From Sphaerisporangium album (lineage in GTDB: Bacteria; Actinomycetota; Actinomycetes; Streptosporangiales; Streptosporangiaceae), in the NCBI RefSeq assembly GCF_003323745.1, contig NZ_QOIL01000003.1:1-64000 (forward strand): a stretch of 64,000 nucleotides of DNA. Direction: 5' to 3'. The notes under the pieces are model-generated. The model saw nothing but the letters and a program-made list of their open reading frames with translations, did not search any database and was not told the origin of the DNA. Below, one piece after another: positions 1-8,652 of the stretch (positions are counted from its first letter, which is position 1; the number at the start of each line of letters is the position of its first letter). The translations under genes were made by a program, and so were the position numbers.

Positions 1-129
1 TGCCCTTCGTCGGCGAGGTGCCGCCGCCGACGAACTCCCCGGTCACCCGGAACATGCATCCGATCTTGTCGGCAGACAGGATGCCGCATTCCGCCCACTA
101 CATCGGCATCTTCAAAGTCGTTCAACAAC

Positions 130-351
130 ATGTCCTGCGTGCCCGGGTTCGACATCGACCAGGTACCCGCCGACGCCCTGCCGGGGCTGGCCGAGCGATG
201 CGGGGCCCTCCTTGACCAGATCGCCCTCCACCTCGCCTTTAACCACCAGGAGCTGAAGGGCGCCCGCCCGGTGATCCGGATCGGCACATCCGTCGGCGAC
301 ACCTGGTCGATCTGGCATCCGCCCACTCCGGAGCCTCCCGTCCCTCGCTGA
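130..351 (+). CDS. Small hypothetical protein
   Basis: This 73-residue acidic protein has no recognised domain. The segment around residues 6-40 (DIDQVPADALPGLAERCGAL) reads as an amphipathic helix, and the C-terminus is proline-rich. The ATG at 130 has no convincing ribosome site, so the start is uncertain and the gene could begin upstream. Bases 1-130 hold only an unsupported open frame that may be the tail of a gene outside the window. It precedes the HTH gene at 402 and probably belongs to the same transcript. Confidence 0.45.
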   Translation: MSCVPGFDIDQVPADALPGLAERCGALLDQIALHLAFNHQELKGARPVIRIGTSVGDTWSIWHPPTPEPPVPR

Positions 352-401
352 ACCAGACCCGCTTCCCCTCGCACGCAGACTCACCCAGGAGCACGCCGTA
401 C

Positions 402-962
402 ATGGCCCGCAACCCCAACCAGCGGTTCATCCCGACCGCAGAGACGATCGAGAAGGAACGCCGGGCGTTGGAACTCCGCCGCGCCGGCGTCACCTTCGAC
501 GTCATCGCCGAGAAGGTCGGGTACGCCGACCGCTCGGTCGCGAAGAAAGCGATCGATCGAGCGCTGAGGCGGACGCTGCAGCCCGCAGCCGACGGACTGC
601 GCGAACTCCAGGGGGACCGCTATGACCGGCTCCTAACCGCCTTCTGGCCCAAGGCGCTGGGCGGCGACTACCACGCCGCGGATCGGGTGCTCAAGACCAT
701 GGCCGCCATCAACGAACTGTTCGGGCTCCGCCACTCCGACGGCATCGCTGAACGGCAAACCCGCATGGCGGAGGAGCAGGCCGCGCAGGTCCTCGGCGTG
801 CTCGGGCGCGTCTTCGACCGGCTGAACCTGACGCCAGAGCAGCGCGCGCTGCTGGGCCGCGTGGTGCCGGAGGAACTCGCCGCGGTGGCGGCCCTCGAGG
901 CGGATGCGGTCCTGGACGTCGAGGTCCTCGACGAGGGCCAAGACGACGAGGGCGACTCATGA
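402..962 (+). CDS. HTH protein resembling a phage terminase small subunit
   Basis: This 186-residue protein probably binds DNA. Residues 16-55 look like a helix-turn-helix (ELRRAGVTFDVIAEKVGYAD, then a basic recognition helix). A central helical stretch and a strongly acidic tail (residues 165-186) follow. Small terminase subunits share this build of N-terminal HTH, helical oligomerisation core and acidic C-terminus, but the large subunit lies 45 kb away, so the role is inferred and it could be another regulator. AGGAG at 387-391 supports the ATG at 402. No gene lies between 963 and 1117. Confidence 0.75.
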   Translation: MARNPNQRFIPTAETIEKERRALELRRAGVTFDVIAEKVGYADRSVAKKAIDRALRRTLQPAADGLRELQGDRYDRLLTAFWPKALGGDYHAADRVLKTMAAINELFGLRHSDGIAERQTRMAEEQAAQVLGVLGRVFDRLNLTPEQRALLGRVVPEELAAVAALEADAVLDVEVLDEGQDDEGDS

Positions 963-1117
963 TCATGCCTCAGCCCGGCCACCGCTGACCACTCATCTGG
1001 CACCGCGACCTGCACGAGGCCGGCCCCGCCAACGCCCTGAGGGTCGTGGCCGCCAAGGGCGCGAGCGGCCACCACGAGATCAACCGACCATCCCTATCGA
1101 CCAGGAAGAACAGTCCG

Positions 1118-2950
1118 ATGACCACGCCCCTCATGATCGACCGCGAAGGCACCCTCGACCGCGACGACGCCATCCACGTCCAACCCGACAGCCACGGCGG
1201 CTGGTACCTCACCGTGCACATCGCCAACGTCGCCGCCGCCCTCCAAGACGGCAGCACCTACGACACCCAGGCCCGTCACCGCGGCCACACCGTCTACGGC
1301 CCGACCTGGACTCGCAGCATGCTCCCCAAGGAGCTCGAACAGCAGCTCACCCTGCACGAGCACCGGCCCAATGCCACCCTCGCCATCACCCTGACCATCC
1401 GCGCCGACGGCACCGTCGAAGACACCTGGATCACCCGCGACACCCTGCGCGCCCCGGTCGCCATGTCCTACGACCTCGTCCCCGCTGCCCTGGCCGACTA
1501 CGCCCACCCACATCACACGACGCTCAGCCTCGCCGCACACCTCGCCACCACGCTGCTGAGCAAGCGCCGCGCCGACGGCGCGCTCGCCGTCTACGACCTC
1601 ATCCGGGGCTGGGCCACCAACGACGACGGACAGCTCATCAGGGTCGACGCCCCCGAACGCAACATCGGCTACATCATCGTCCAGGAGGCCATGATTGCTG
1701 CCAACGCGGCGCTCGCCGCCTGGGCCATTGAGCGCGACGTGCCGATCCTGTTCCGCAACCACACCGCCGCGGCCGCCACGCCACCCGTGCGCGATCTCGC
1801 CGCCGACCTCGACCACGTGATCGCCAGCGGCGTCACCAGCGCCTTCGAAGCGACACAGCGACGCCTGGCGCTGGTGATGCGGCCCGCCCTCTACGAATCG
1901 ACCGTGCGCGGCCACTACGCGCTCACCCTCCCCGCCTACAGCCACGCCACCTCGCCCCTGCGCCGCTACGCCGACCTCGTCACCCAACGGCAAATCATCG
2001 CCGCCCTCGACGGCCGCACCCCGCCGTACACCACAGGCGACCTCGACCAGATCGCCGACGAGCTCAACACCGCCGCCCGTGAACGACGTGAACGTCGCAG
2101 CCAGGCGCTCAAGGACCGCGCCCACACCGCGGCCCGCACGAAGGCCGCGACCGCCGACGACCTCGCCGACCTCACCCCCGCCCAGTTCGCCCCCGTCCTG
2201 AAACGCGCCTGCAAGGAGGGTGCCTACTCCGACGACCTCGCCGCCGAGGTCATCCGCCGCAGCCACGCCGACGAGCTCGCGCTGCTCGACCAGCACATGG
2301 TGCTGTCGGTGGCCACCGACCCGAGGTGGGCGCCCGCGCGGCGGGTACTGCTCGACCACGTCGCCGCCGACCCCCAGGACGCCGTCAGCCTCCTGAACAT
2401 GCGCTCCCAGCAGCACCGCTGCACGCCGGTCTCCTTCACCACCACCGTGCAGGAAGGCCCGCCGCCGCTGTTCACCGCGTTCGCCACGATGCAGCTCGAC
2501 AACGGCAGCGCCTGGGGAGCCGGCCGCCGTGCCCCGGTGAAGAAGCTCGCCCAGCAGCTTGCCGCCACCAGCCTCCTGGCGGCGCTCGCCGGCGTCGACG
2601 ACCCCACCGGGGACATCATCCCCTCCGAGTCGACCCCCGCCGAGGACCCCTTTCTATCCCCTGGCCTTCCGCCGGCACCGCCGCCCGGCCAGCATCCGGT
2701 GAGTTCCCTCACCGAGTACACGCACAAGGGGTACGCCTCTGACACCCAGTGGGACGTCAAGCGCACCGGGCCCGACCACGCGCCGAAGTTCACCGCGTGG
2801 GTCACCGCCACGATCCGCGGCCGCGGCGAGCTGACCGCGTCCGGACAGGCCGGGTCGAAGGCGGGGGCCCGCGAGCGCGCGGCCGCCGCGCTGCTTGAGC
2901 AGATCCACGCCGCTCCCCTTCCGCAGGTGGAGGTCTCCGATGTCGCCTAG
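1118..2950 (+). CDS. RNB-family 3'-5' exoribonuclease with C-terminal dsRBD
   Basis: This 610-residue protein has an RNase II/R catalytic domain in its first half and a double-stranded RNA binding domain at about residues 528-600. The metal-site motif is IDREGTLDRDDA, with Asp8, Asp14, Asp16 and Asp17 matching the four conserved aspartates of RNase II/R. The second signature, YSHATSPLRRYADLVTQRQ, lies at about residues 273-291. The family degrades RNA processively from the 3' end. The usual cold-shock and S1 domains are not seen; the dsRBD seems to supply RNA binding instead, which is unusual. AGGAAGAA at 1103-1110 supports the ATG at 1118, although an in-frame ATG exists at 1046. The gene overlaps the next by 11 bases. 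It may be the exonuclease partner of the Ro protein at 28.5 kb (inference). Confidence 0.93.
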   Translation: MTTPLMIDREGTLDRDDAIHVQPDSHGGWYLTVHIANVAAALQDGSTYDTQARHRGHTVYGPTWTRSMLPKELEQQLTLHEHRPNATLAITLTIRADGTVEDTWITRDTLRAPVAMSYDLVPAALADYAHPHHTTLSLAAHLATTLLSKRRADGALAVYDLIRGWATNDDGQLIRVDAPERNIGYIIVQEAMIAANAALAAWAIERDVPILFRNHTAAAATPPVRDLAADLDHVIASGVTSAFEATQRRLALVMRPALYESTVRGHYALTLPAYSHATSPLRRYADLVTQRQIIAALDGRTPPYTTGDLDQIADELNTAARERRERRSQALKDRAHTAARTKAATADDLADLTPAQFAPVLKRACKEGAYSDDLAAEVIRRSHADELALLDQHMVLSVATDPRWAPARRVLLDHVAADPQDAVSLLNMRSQQHRCTPVSFTTTVQEGPPPLFTAFATMQLDNGSAWGAGRRAPVKKLAQQLAATSLLAALAGVDDPTGDIIPSESTPAEDPFLSPGLPPAPPPGQHPVSSLTEYTHKGYASDTQWDVKRTGPDHAPKFTAWVTATIRGRGELTASGQAGSKAGARERAAAALLEQIHAAPLPQVEVSDVA

Positions 2951-3869
2951 CCGTGCCAAGATCCTCACTTCGCCGCTCCCGCTCGCTGTGCCCTGCGGCG
3001 CCTGCTCGGTCTGTGCAGGCCGCGTCCCCGGCACCACCGAGTGCCTCAACGCCGACCCCGCCCGCCACCAGGAAGCCGTCCAGGTCGCCCTCGCCAACAT
3101 TCAGCACCTCGCCCACGCCTGGCACGGCGACGCCGCCGAGCGCGCAGCTGCGGCCACCGATCCCGCCGAGCAGCAGTCTTGGCAGACCGCCGCCCAGACT
3201 TGCAGCAATATCCTCGCCGCGTACACCACGCCCGGCGCCGGCGCCACCGGATGCCCGCACTGCCCCGACGGCCACGCCCGCCCCCTGTCCCGCTCTTGGG
3301 GCGTCTACGTCGCGCCCACCCGCGACGGCGACGGCCAGCCCACCACCATCCACATCGCACGCTCCGACGGTTCCCATGTCGCCGCATCCGACGCCGAATG
3401 GATCCGCCGCCTGATCGACGGCGACCAGACCTCCGCCGCACAGATCATCGACGAGCTCCTCGCCCCGTTGAACGCGCAGATCACCGTCGCAGAGTACGAG
3501 CAGCGCCAGGCCGTCGAGCGAGCCAACGCCGCGTACGCCACACTCGCCCAGGCGCGGTACGCGGCGGGCCGCCTGACCGCCGTCCTGATCGCCGTGGCCG
3601 ACCGGCTCGACCAGCCATACACCAACGCGCCCGAGCAGACGCCATGGACCCGGTCCGTGAAGCCCGCGCTGAACGCGCTCAAGACCGCGCTCAGCGGGGC
3701 CGGCCTCGCGCCGGAAAGCGATGCGGAGGCCGCCGTCGCACGGGTCCGCGAGTGGGCCGAGGTCCTACGCACCCAGAGCCCTGACGGGCTCGGCGGACAC
3801 TTCCACGCCACCCTGCTGCAGCTCCTCGTCCAGCCGCCCGCCCAGCAGACCGGAGACAGCGATGACTGA
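2940..3869 (+). CDS. Hypothetical protein with Cys pairs and a recurring helical module
   Basis: This 309-residue protein of unknown function has two cysteine clusters suggesting structural zinc: CGACSVCAGR near the N-terminus and CPHCPDGH near residue 105. Between them lies a helix ending in a segment of the form AATDPAxQxxWxxxxxxCxNILAA. The same segment recurs at the C-terminus of the PadR-like protein at 4708, so the two genes share a module. The ATG at 2940 is preceded by GGTGGAGG and overlaps the end of the RNB gene. A longer upstream start at 2895 is less likely. Confidence 0.82.
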   Translation: MSPSRAKILTSPLPLAVPCGACSVCAGRVPGTTECLNADPARHQEAVQVALANIQHLAHAWHGDAAERAAAATDPAEQQSWQTAAQTCSNILAAYTTPGAGATGCPHCPDGHARPLSRSWGVYVAPTRDGDGQPTTIHIARSDGSHVAASDAEWIRRLIDGDQTSAAQIIDELLAPLNAQITVAEYEQRQAVERANAAYATLAQARYAAGRLTAVLIAVADRLDQPYTNAPEQTPWTRSVKPALNALKTALSGAGLAPESDAEAAVARVREWAEVLRTQSPDGLGGHFHATLLQLLVQPPAQQTGDSDD

Positions 3870-4338
3870 CCACCGAATCCTCGGTTTCCACGACGGCGGC
3901 GACGGCGAGTGGGGTGTCGTCTCGGTGGAGCGCGGTGACGGCGCCCGCGCCTTCCGCCGCCACCCCTGCGCCGGGATCACCCCCTGCCCTTGGCGGCGTG
4001 ACGCCCCAACCGGGACCTTCCCACCCGAAGTCTTCCGGCACAGCGCCCGCACCACCTACGACCTGGCGACACACACCTTCGGCTGCCACGCGAGCGGTCG
4101 AGACGCCCCCACCACCTGCGCCGGATTCCTGCTCCGCGGCGCCAGCGACAACCTCGCGGTCCGCATGAGCTACGCCAGGTACTTCGGAGTGCATACCACC
4201 GTCGAGCTGTACGACGGCTACCAGGAGATGGCCATCGCCAACGGCGTCCACCCCGACGACCCAGCCTTGGTCCTCTGCCGGGGCGATCGGCCGATGGAGT
4301 ACCCGCCCGCCGTGCAGGCCGGAGGCGGCGATGGCTGA
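3862..4338 (+). CDS. DUF6283-like cysteine-rich protein
   Basis: This 158-residue protein carries the pattern I recall for DUF6283: a PC-x5-CPWRRD motif, an FPPEVF segment, then FGCHASG and a TCAGFLL motif. The spaced cysteines and histidine suggest one metal site. The family is common in actinobacterial phages and its function is unknown. The ATG at 3862 lies inside the end of the preceding gene, consistent with translational coupling. The family assignment is from memory of the motif pattern. Confidence 0.82.
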   Translation: MTDHRILGFHDGGDGEWGVVSVERGDGARAFRRHPCAGITPCPWRRDAPTGTFPPEVFRHSARTTYDLATHTFGCHASGRDAPTTCAGFLLRGASDNLAVRMSYARYFGVHTTVELYDGYQEMAIANGVHPDDPALVLCRGDRPMEYPPAVQAGGGDG

Positions 4339-4711
4339 TCAGACGGCCCGCACCCCCAGCAGCCACCCCGAGACGCCCAGCCGCGGCCTAGCGGCGGTCG
4401 CCGTGATCGACGACCCCACGCGGCCCAAGGTCATCTGCCTTGACTGCGAACACCTGCGCGCCCACGACGGCCGAGGGCTCTGCCACTACTGCTACGGCGC
4501 CCACCAGTACGCGGGCACGCTCGACCAGTACCCCGTCCTGCGCACCTCGGTGAACCACCAGGCCCGTATGGAGTCCTTCGCCGAGATGTACCTCCGCCGC
4601 CCCCGGCCGACGCTCAAGGAGCTGGCAGCCGAACTGGGCGTGGGCGTGCGCTCCATCGAGCGCTACCGCGCGGCCTACCTCCGCCAGCACGCCCAGGCGG
4701 TGAAACCGTGA
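4331..4711 (+). CDS. Zinc-ribbon / helix-turn-helix protein
   Basis: This 126-residue protein has an N-terminal zinc knuckle (CLDCEHLRAHDGRGLCHYC, residues about 37-55) followed by a C-terminal helix-turn-helix (TLKELAAELGVGVRSIERYR, residues about 95-114). It is probably a small DNA-binding regulator. The ATG at 4331 overlaps the preceding stop, and its own stop overlaps the next GTG as GTGA. No particular target can be named. Confidence 0.82.
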   Translation: MADQTARTPSSHPETPSRGLAAVAVIDDPTRPKVICLDCEHLRAHDGRGLCHYCYGAHQYAGTLDQYPVLRTSVNHQARMESFAEMYLRRPRPTLKELAAELGVGVRSIERYRAAYLRQHAQAVKP

Positions 4712-5274
4712 ACCCCTCACGCGGCCTCCCACCCGCTCCCCGGCCTGAGGCTCCCATGGTCGATCGCACGAGCTCCCCCGCCCGCACCCTGCTGACCCGC
4801 GCCACAGCGAGCGTCCTATCCGCGCTGCTCGCTTCACCCGACAGGGCCCTCTACGGGCTGCAGCTCCTCCGCGCCACCGGCCTCAAGAGCGGCACTCTCT
4901 ACCCGATGCTCCACCGCCTGCAGGCCCGCGGCTGGCTGTCCTCCCACCTGGAGGACGCCGACCCCGAGGACGAAGGCCGGCTACGGCGCCGCTACTACCA
5001 GCTCACCCCCGCCGGCGCCGAGCTCGCCCGTACCCGCCTGGCAGACCTGCCCGCCCACCGGCACCCGGCCATCCCGGACCGCCAGGTATACCCGCGCCCA
5101 GACGCCAGCACAGCGGCCGAGCACGTGGCCACCGCCTGGCGCGACGCCGCCCTGCAACGCGGAGATGCCGCCACCGACCCGGCCGACCAGGCGAAGTGGC
5201 GCGCGGTCGGCCACGTCTGCGCCAACATCCTCGCCGCCCTCCAGGGCGCCGACCCCAAGGAACTGCTGCCATGA
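4708..5274 (+). CDS. PadR-like winged-helix regulator with an extra C-terminal module
   Basis: This 188-residue protein has a PadR/MarR-like winged helix at residues 25-105, visible as the fingerprint ALYGLQLLRATGLKSGTLYP, a LHRLQARGWL helix and an RYYQLTPAG wing. Such proteins are dimeric transcriptional regulators. The C-terminal 60 residues repeat the AATDPADQAKW...CANILAA module seen in the protein at 2940, which is not a normal PadR dimerisation helix. The GTG start at 4708 forms a GTGA overlap with the upstream gene. Confidence 0.85.
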   Translation: MNPSRGLPPAPRPEAPMVDRTSSPARTLLTRATASVLSALLASPDRALYGLQLLRATGLKSGTLYPMLHRLQARGWLSSHLEDADPEDEGRLRRRYYQLTPAGAELARTRLADLPAHRHPAIPDRQVYPRPDASTAAEHVATAWRDAALQRGDAATDPADQAKWRAVGHVCANILAALQGADPKELLP

Positions 5275-5504
5275 CCTTCCGCACGCCCCGCCGCCCCGAC
5301 CCCTTCCGCATGCTCGCGACCACGTTCACCCTGCTCGCGCTCTGCGCCGCCGTTCAGCTCGTGATCTGGCTCATCGGCGGGGCTGTGCTCCGAACCTACG
5401 CCGATCTCCATCTCGGCCTGGTGCTGCTCGTGCTGGCCGGCGTCGTCGGGTTCGCCGTGGACCACTGGCGCGCCCGGCGCCGGTTCAGGCGGGGGCGCCG
5501 ATGA
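5271..5504 (+). CDS. Small two-helix membrane protein
   Basis: This 77-residue protein has two hydrophobic segments, at about residues 13-36 and 45-63, and an arginine-rich C-terminus that should face the cytoplasm. Its function is unknown. The ATG at 5271 forms an ATGA overlap with the PadR-like gene, and the stop overlaps the next ATG in the same way. Confidence 0.72.
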   Translation: MTFRTPRRPDPFRMLATTFTLLALCAAVQLVIWLIGGAVLRTYADLHLGLVLLVLAGVVGFAVDHWRARRRFRRGRR

Positions 5505-5701
5505 AACGCCGGCACACCAAGGACCTCAGGCTGGACCAGCAGCAGCGGCCCGGCGAGAGCTGGGGCCAATGGATCCACCGTCTCTTCCCCAAGCAGTGCG
5601 CAGCCGCCGAGCTTCGCCTGACGCGCAGCGAGCTGCTCTATCGATGGCCCCGCGTGAACGTCGTGAAGGCCACCTACCGCCGTCGGAGGAGGGCCCGATG
5701 A
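5501..5701 (+). CDS. Small basic hypothetical protein
   Basis: This 66-residue, strongly basic protein contains LTRSELLYRWPRVNVVKATY, which could be a short nucleic-acid-binding helix pair. No family is recognised. It is coupled on both sides by ATGA overlaps, which is the main evidence that it is translated. Confidence 0.68.
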   Translation: MKRRHTKDLRLDQQQRPGESWGQWIHRLFPKQCAAAELRLTRSELLYRWPRVNVVKATYRRRRRAR

Positions 5702-5982
5702 CCTGGGTACGCCGCGCCACCCCACAGTCGCACCGCTGCAAGGCCCCCAACGACGGTCATCGCGGCAACCCCACCGGGCAAAGCGGCGACCTGTGGCGAT
5801 GCGACGAGTGCCACGCCCTATGGCGGATCGGCCACGCCTGTGACGCCTGCGACCGCTACAGCACGCCTCATCCCGGCGCCCACGCCGTCGGCCTCGCCTG
5901 GCGCCCCGCGCGGTGGTGGCAGCGGCTCCGATACCACCGAACGGGATACCCCCAGCTCAGGAAGGACAACACCGCCCCGTGA
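5698..5982 (+). CDS. Zinc-ribbon protein
   Basis: This 94-residue protein has a Cys4-type ribbon (CDECHALWRIGHACDACDRY, residues about 36-55), preceded by HRCKAP. This treble-clef-like pattern is frequent among small actinophage proteins of unknown function. It starts at an ATGA overlap at 5698 and ends at a GTGA overlap with the next gene. Confidence 0.78.
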   Translation: MTWVRRATPQSHRCKAPNDGHRGNPTGQSGDLWRCDECHALWRIGHACDACDRYSTPHPGAHAVGLAWRPARWWQRLRYHRTGYPQLRKDNTAP

Positions 5983-7571
5983 CCACCCCCACACGCACAC
6001 CGGCCGAGATCATCGCGTCAGTCTTCGCCCTCACAGACGATCCCCCTGGTCCCGTCGAGCTCGCCTGGCCCCGCGAAATTCTGCGCGCCCTGGCGGCCAG
6101 CGGCTACGCCGTCGTTCAACTGCACCCCGACGCCACGATCCCGGCCGAGGCGCTCGCAGCCGCCGCCGAGGCCCTCGGGGTCGAGGCCAGCAACGTCACC
6201 CACTCCTGGTCCGTTGTGGTCAAGGTCGCCGTGGCGGCCGCAGCGCCGTACATCACCGCGCAGGCCCGCGCCCAGCAGCATCGCTGCGACAACTGCGACG
6301 GCATCGACCCGGCCAGCTGCCTGAACGCCACGCCCGCGGAGCGCCCCGCAACCGCCCCAGAACTCGGCGCTCTCCGCGATCTCATCGCCCAGGCCATCCA
6401 GGCCGAGTGGAACGGGCACGCCGTCGTCTGCGAACACACCCAGCTGATCCCGTTCGGCGCGCTCGCCGACACCGTCATGGACACGCTGCGCACGCACGCC
6501 TCGATACCACTCCGCTGCCAGGAACTGAACCACGAGGCACGCCTGACCAACGCCGAAGAACGCCTCGCCGCCACCGCGGCCCTATGCCTCGGCCAGCCCG
6601 CGCGCGAGGCCGCACGGATCCGCGCCGCGCGCGCCGACGGCCCGGCCCGGCCGAACCTGGACGACGCCACCCCGTCCGGCCGGTGCCGGCACGACGTCGA
6701 ACACGGGCCCTGCGACGGCGACTCGGTCGAGTGCACCACTGACGCCGCTCGCGGCCAGATTGAACTCGCTCAGCAGCAGCGCCGCAGATGGTACGCCGAG
6801 GCGCTCGCCGCGAAGTTCACCGAGCCTACCTCCCGCTACGACCGGATGACGGACACCGAGACGGTTGAAGGCGCAACCCCGGCTGAGCGTGTTGATCGCC
6901 AGATGCGGGTCAGGTTCCTCGCGGGCGATGGACACCCGTCCTTCACGGGAGTCACCTGCACGGAGGCGGCCGAGGTGTGCGCCGCCGTACGCGACGACGC
7001 ACTCGCCGAACTCCGCGCCCAGGCCGCCTTCGAAAAGCACCGGGGCGACACCTTCGCCGGAGACCTGCAGTTCCTCGAACTCCAGCACCGAGGGTGGAAG
7101 GCCCTCGCCGAACAGGCCGAGGCCACCCTCAAGGGGACCACCCACGAGCGTGACCTCCTCCGTGCCGCGCTCGCCAGGGTCATCGCCCTGGCCAAGGACA
7201 TGCGCGACTGGTGTTCCCCGTACGGCGTTGTCCGCGCCTACTCCGACCGCATCGCCGAGGCCGTCCTCGGCGCGCCCTACCCGCACCGCCCAGGCGAAGC
7301 CATCGCCAAGCTCGAGGGAGACCTGGCGGCCGCGCTCCAGGGCTCCGCCGACGACTGGCGGCAGGAGGCGGCCGACACCAGCGACCGGCTCGTCCGCGCC
7401 TACGAGCTGCTTGCCGAGATCCTCGCCGTGTTTCCCCCGATCAACGGCCGGTTCAGCATCCCTGTCACGTACAGCGCATCGGTCGCTGGCAACGACCTCG
7501 AACGATGGCGCACGGAGCACCTCAAGCTCCTCGCCGCCAGCAACCGCACCCCGGAGGGGGGCCGATCATGA
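5979..7571 (+). CDS. Large hypothetical protein with Cys motif and coiled coil
   Basis: This 530-residue protein has no recognised family. An N-terminal helical region is followed by a CDNCDG...CLNA motif near residue 107 that resembles CLNA in the protein at 2940. A second cluster, CRHDVEHGPCDGDSVEC, lies near residue 235. The C-terminal half is charged and likely coiled-coil (about residues 330-480). The GTG at 5979 overlaps the preceding stop. It may be a scaffold or adaptor, but nothing in the sequence proves that. Confidence 0.8.
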   Translation: MTTPTRTPAEIIASVFALTDDPPGPVELAWPREILRALAASGYAVVQLHPDATIPAEALAAAAEALGVEASNVTHSWSVVVKVAVAAAAPYITAQARAQQHRCDNCDGIDPASCLNATPAERPATAPELGALRDLIAQAIQAEWNGHAVVCEHTQLIPFGALADTVMDTLRTHASIPLRCQELNHEARLTNAEERLAATAALCLGQPAREAARIRAARADGPARPNLDDATPSGRCRHDVEHGPCDGDSVECTTDAARGQIELAQQQRRRWYAEALAAKFTEPTSRYDRMTDTETVEGATPAERVDRQMRVRFLAGDGHPSFTGVTCTEAAEVCAAVRDDALAELRAQAAFEKHRGDTFAGDLQFLELQHRGWKALAEQAEATLKGTTHERDLLRAALARVIALAKDMRDWCSPYGVVRAYSDRIAEAVLGAPYPHRPGEAIAKLEGDLAAALQGSADDWRQEAADTSDRLVRAYELLAEILAVFPPINGRFSIPVTYSASVAGNDLERWRTEHLKLLAASNRTPEGGRS

Positions 7572-7804
7572 ATGACCTTCCCCGCGCCTTAGCGAGCATC
7601 GCCGCCGACCTCGCCGAGCACGACCAGCTCACCACCGACCTCGGCCAGGACCCCTCCGACTACGTCGAGGTCCGGCGCGAGGACCTGGCCACGATCGTCG
7701 CGGCCGCCGAGCGCCACCAGAACGGCCACCGCCGCGGCTGGATCAACCTCGGCCCCGGCGGGCTCGCCAAACTCCGCGACCACCTGGAGACAAACCATGG
7801 ATGA
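7568..7804 (+). CDS. Small helical hypothetical protein
   Basis: This 78-residue acidic protein is predicted to be helical (LASIAADLAEHDQL, VRREDLATIVAAAERH). No family is recognised. Its ATG at 7568 and its stop at 7804 both overlap neighbouring genes, and the compositional bias matches them, so it is likely translated. Confidence 0.7.
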   Translation: MNDLPRALASIAADLAEHDQLTTDLGQDPSDYVEVRREDLATIVAAAERHQNGHRRGWINLGPGGLAKLRDHLETNHG

Positions 7805-8366
7805 GGCGACCCACGAGTGCGCCGCCCGCAGCTGCAACGTGCGGATCCCGGCGAGCAAGCTCATGTGCGCGAAGGACTGGGCCCTGGTGCCTGAGCACGT
7901 CCAGCGCAGCGTCAACCGGACCTACCGCGCCCGCCCGAGGGACTGGGCCGCGTACGCGGTCGCCGTCCGCGACGCGCAGGACGCCGTCGACGCCACCACC
8001 TACCCTGCCACGCTCCTGCAAGCGGCCAAGATCCTCCGATCCCGGGCCGAAGCGGCCGGCGGCCAGCCGTGGGAAGCCGCCCACTTCCCCGAGGGCACCA
8101 TCGTCCGCCCCGCCGGGAGCATGGTCAGCCTCTTCCGCCTGCACGCCACCGGCCCGCAGCGCCCCTGGGGCACGCCGTACGTCACGCCAGAGATCGGCGA
8201 CTTCCTCGCCACCATGCATCCCGGACTGGCCAGCCTGTTCGCCGACCTCCTCGAGGAGGCCGCCGCGACCGCCACGGCCAACCTGCAGAACACGCGCCAC
8301 CACCCGCGCGACGTCACCAAGGCCGTGGCCGCGGCCCACCAGATCACCGGAGACGACCATGCGTAG
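7797..8366 (+). CDS. Zinc-knuckle hypothetical protein
   Basis: This 189-residue protein begins with a short Cys/His cluster (HECAARSCNVRIPASKLMC), likely a zinc knuckle. A helical domain follows, with conserved-looking DWALVPEHVQ and RDWAAYAVAV segments. The architecture is common in actinophage accessory regions, where its function is unknown. It overlaps both neighbours by 8 bases. Confidence 0.77.
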   Translation: MDEATHECAARSCNVRIPASKLMCAKDWALVPEHVQRSVNRTYRARPRDWAAYAVAVRDAQDAVDATTYPATLLQAAKILRSRAEAAGGQPWEAAHFPEGTIVRPAGSMVSLFRLHATGPQRPWGTPYVTPEIGDFLATMHPGLASLFADLLEEAAATATANLQNTRHHPRDVTKAVAAAHQITGDDHA

Positions 8367-8652
8367 GCACACCCTGGACGGAATCAGAGCGACGCGGGCC
8401 ATGCGCCGTGTCCTGCTGGTCCTCCTGACCGACGCCGCCAACCTCGGCGGCTTCACGATCACAAAAGCCGCCGGCGTCGGAGCGGGCTCCACTTACGTCT
8501 GCCTCGACCGACTGGAGGAACGCGCCTGGGTGACCGGCGAATTCGCCGACGGACCGTACCCCCGGCGCCGCTTCTACCGACTCACCCCCGCCGGCTGGAA
8601 GTACAGCCACCAGCTCCTCGGCCTCATCCCCTCAGAGGTGCGACGTGGCTGA
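8359..8652 (+). CDS. PadR/MarR-like winged-helix protein
   Basis: This 97-residue protein is essentially a bare winged helix: VLLVLLTDAANLGGF, the recognition region AGVGAGSTYVCLDRLEERAW and a wing RRRFYRLTPAG. It lacks the C-terminal dimerisation helix of full-length PadR proteins. It is the second such regulator in this gene run, after the one at 4708. The ATG at 8359 lies within the preceding gene. Confidence 0.8.
   Translation: MRRHTLDGIRATRAMRRVLLVLLTDAANLGGFTITKAAGVGAGSTYVCLDRLEERAWVTGEFADGPYPRRRFYRLTPAGWKYSHQLLGLIPSEVRRG

Noticed and set aside
963-1117. In-frame N-terminal extension of the RNB protein (ATG 1046 or earlier)
   Set aside because: The metal-site motif begins only 8 residues after ATG 1118, which has a good AGGAAGAA site; the upstream codons have no ribosome site.
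1094-2416. 440-residue minus-strand reading frame opposite the RNB gene
   Set aside because: It is Gly/Val/Ala-rich, lacks motifs, and the plus strand carries intact RNB signatures; it is a GC-rich shadow.
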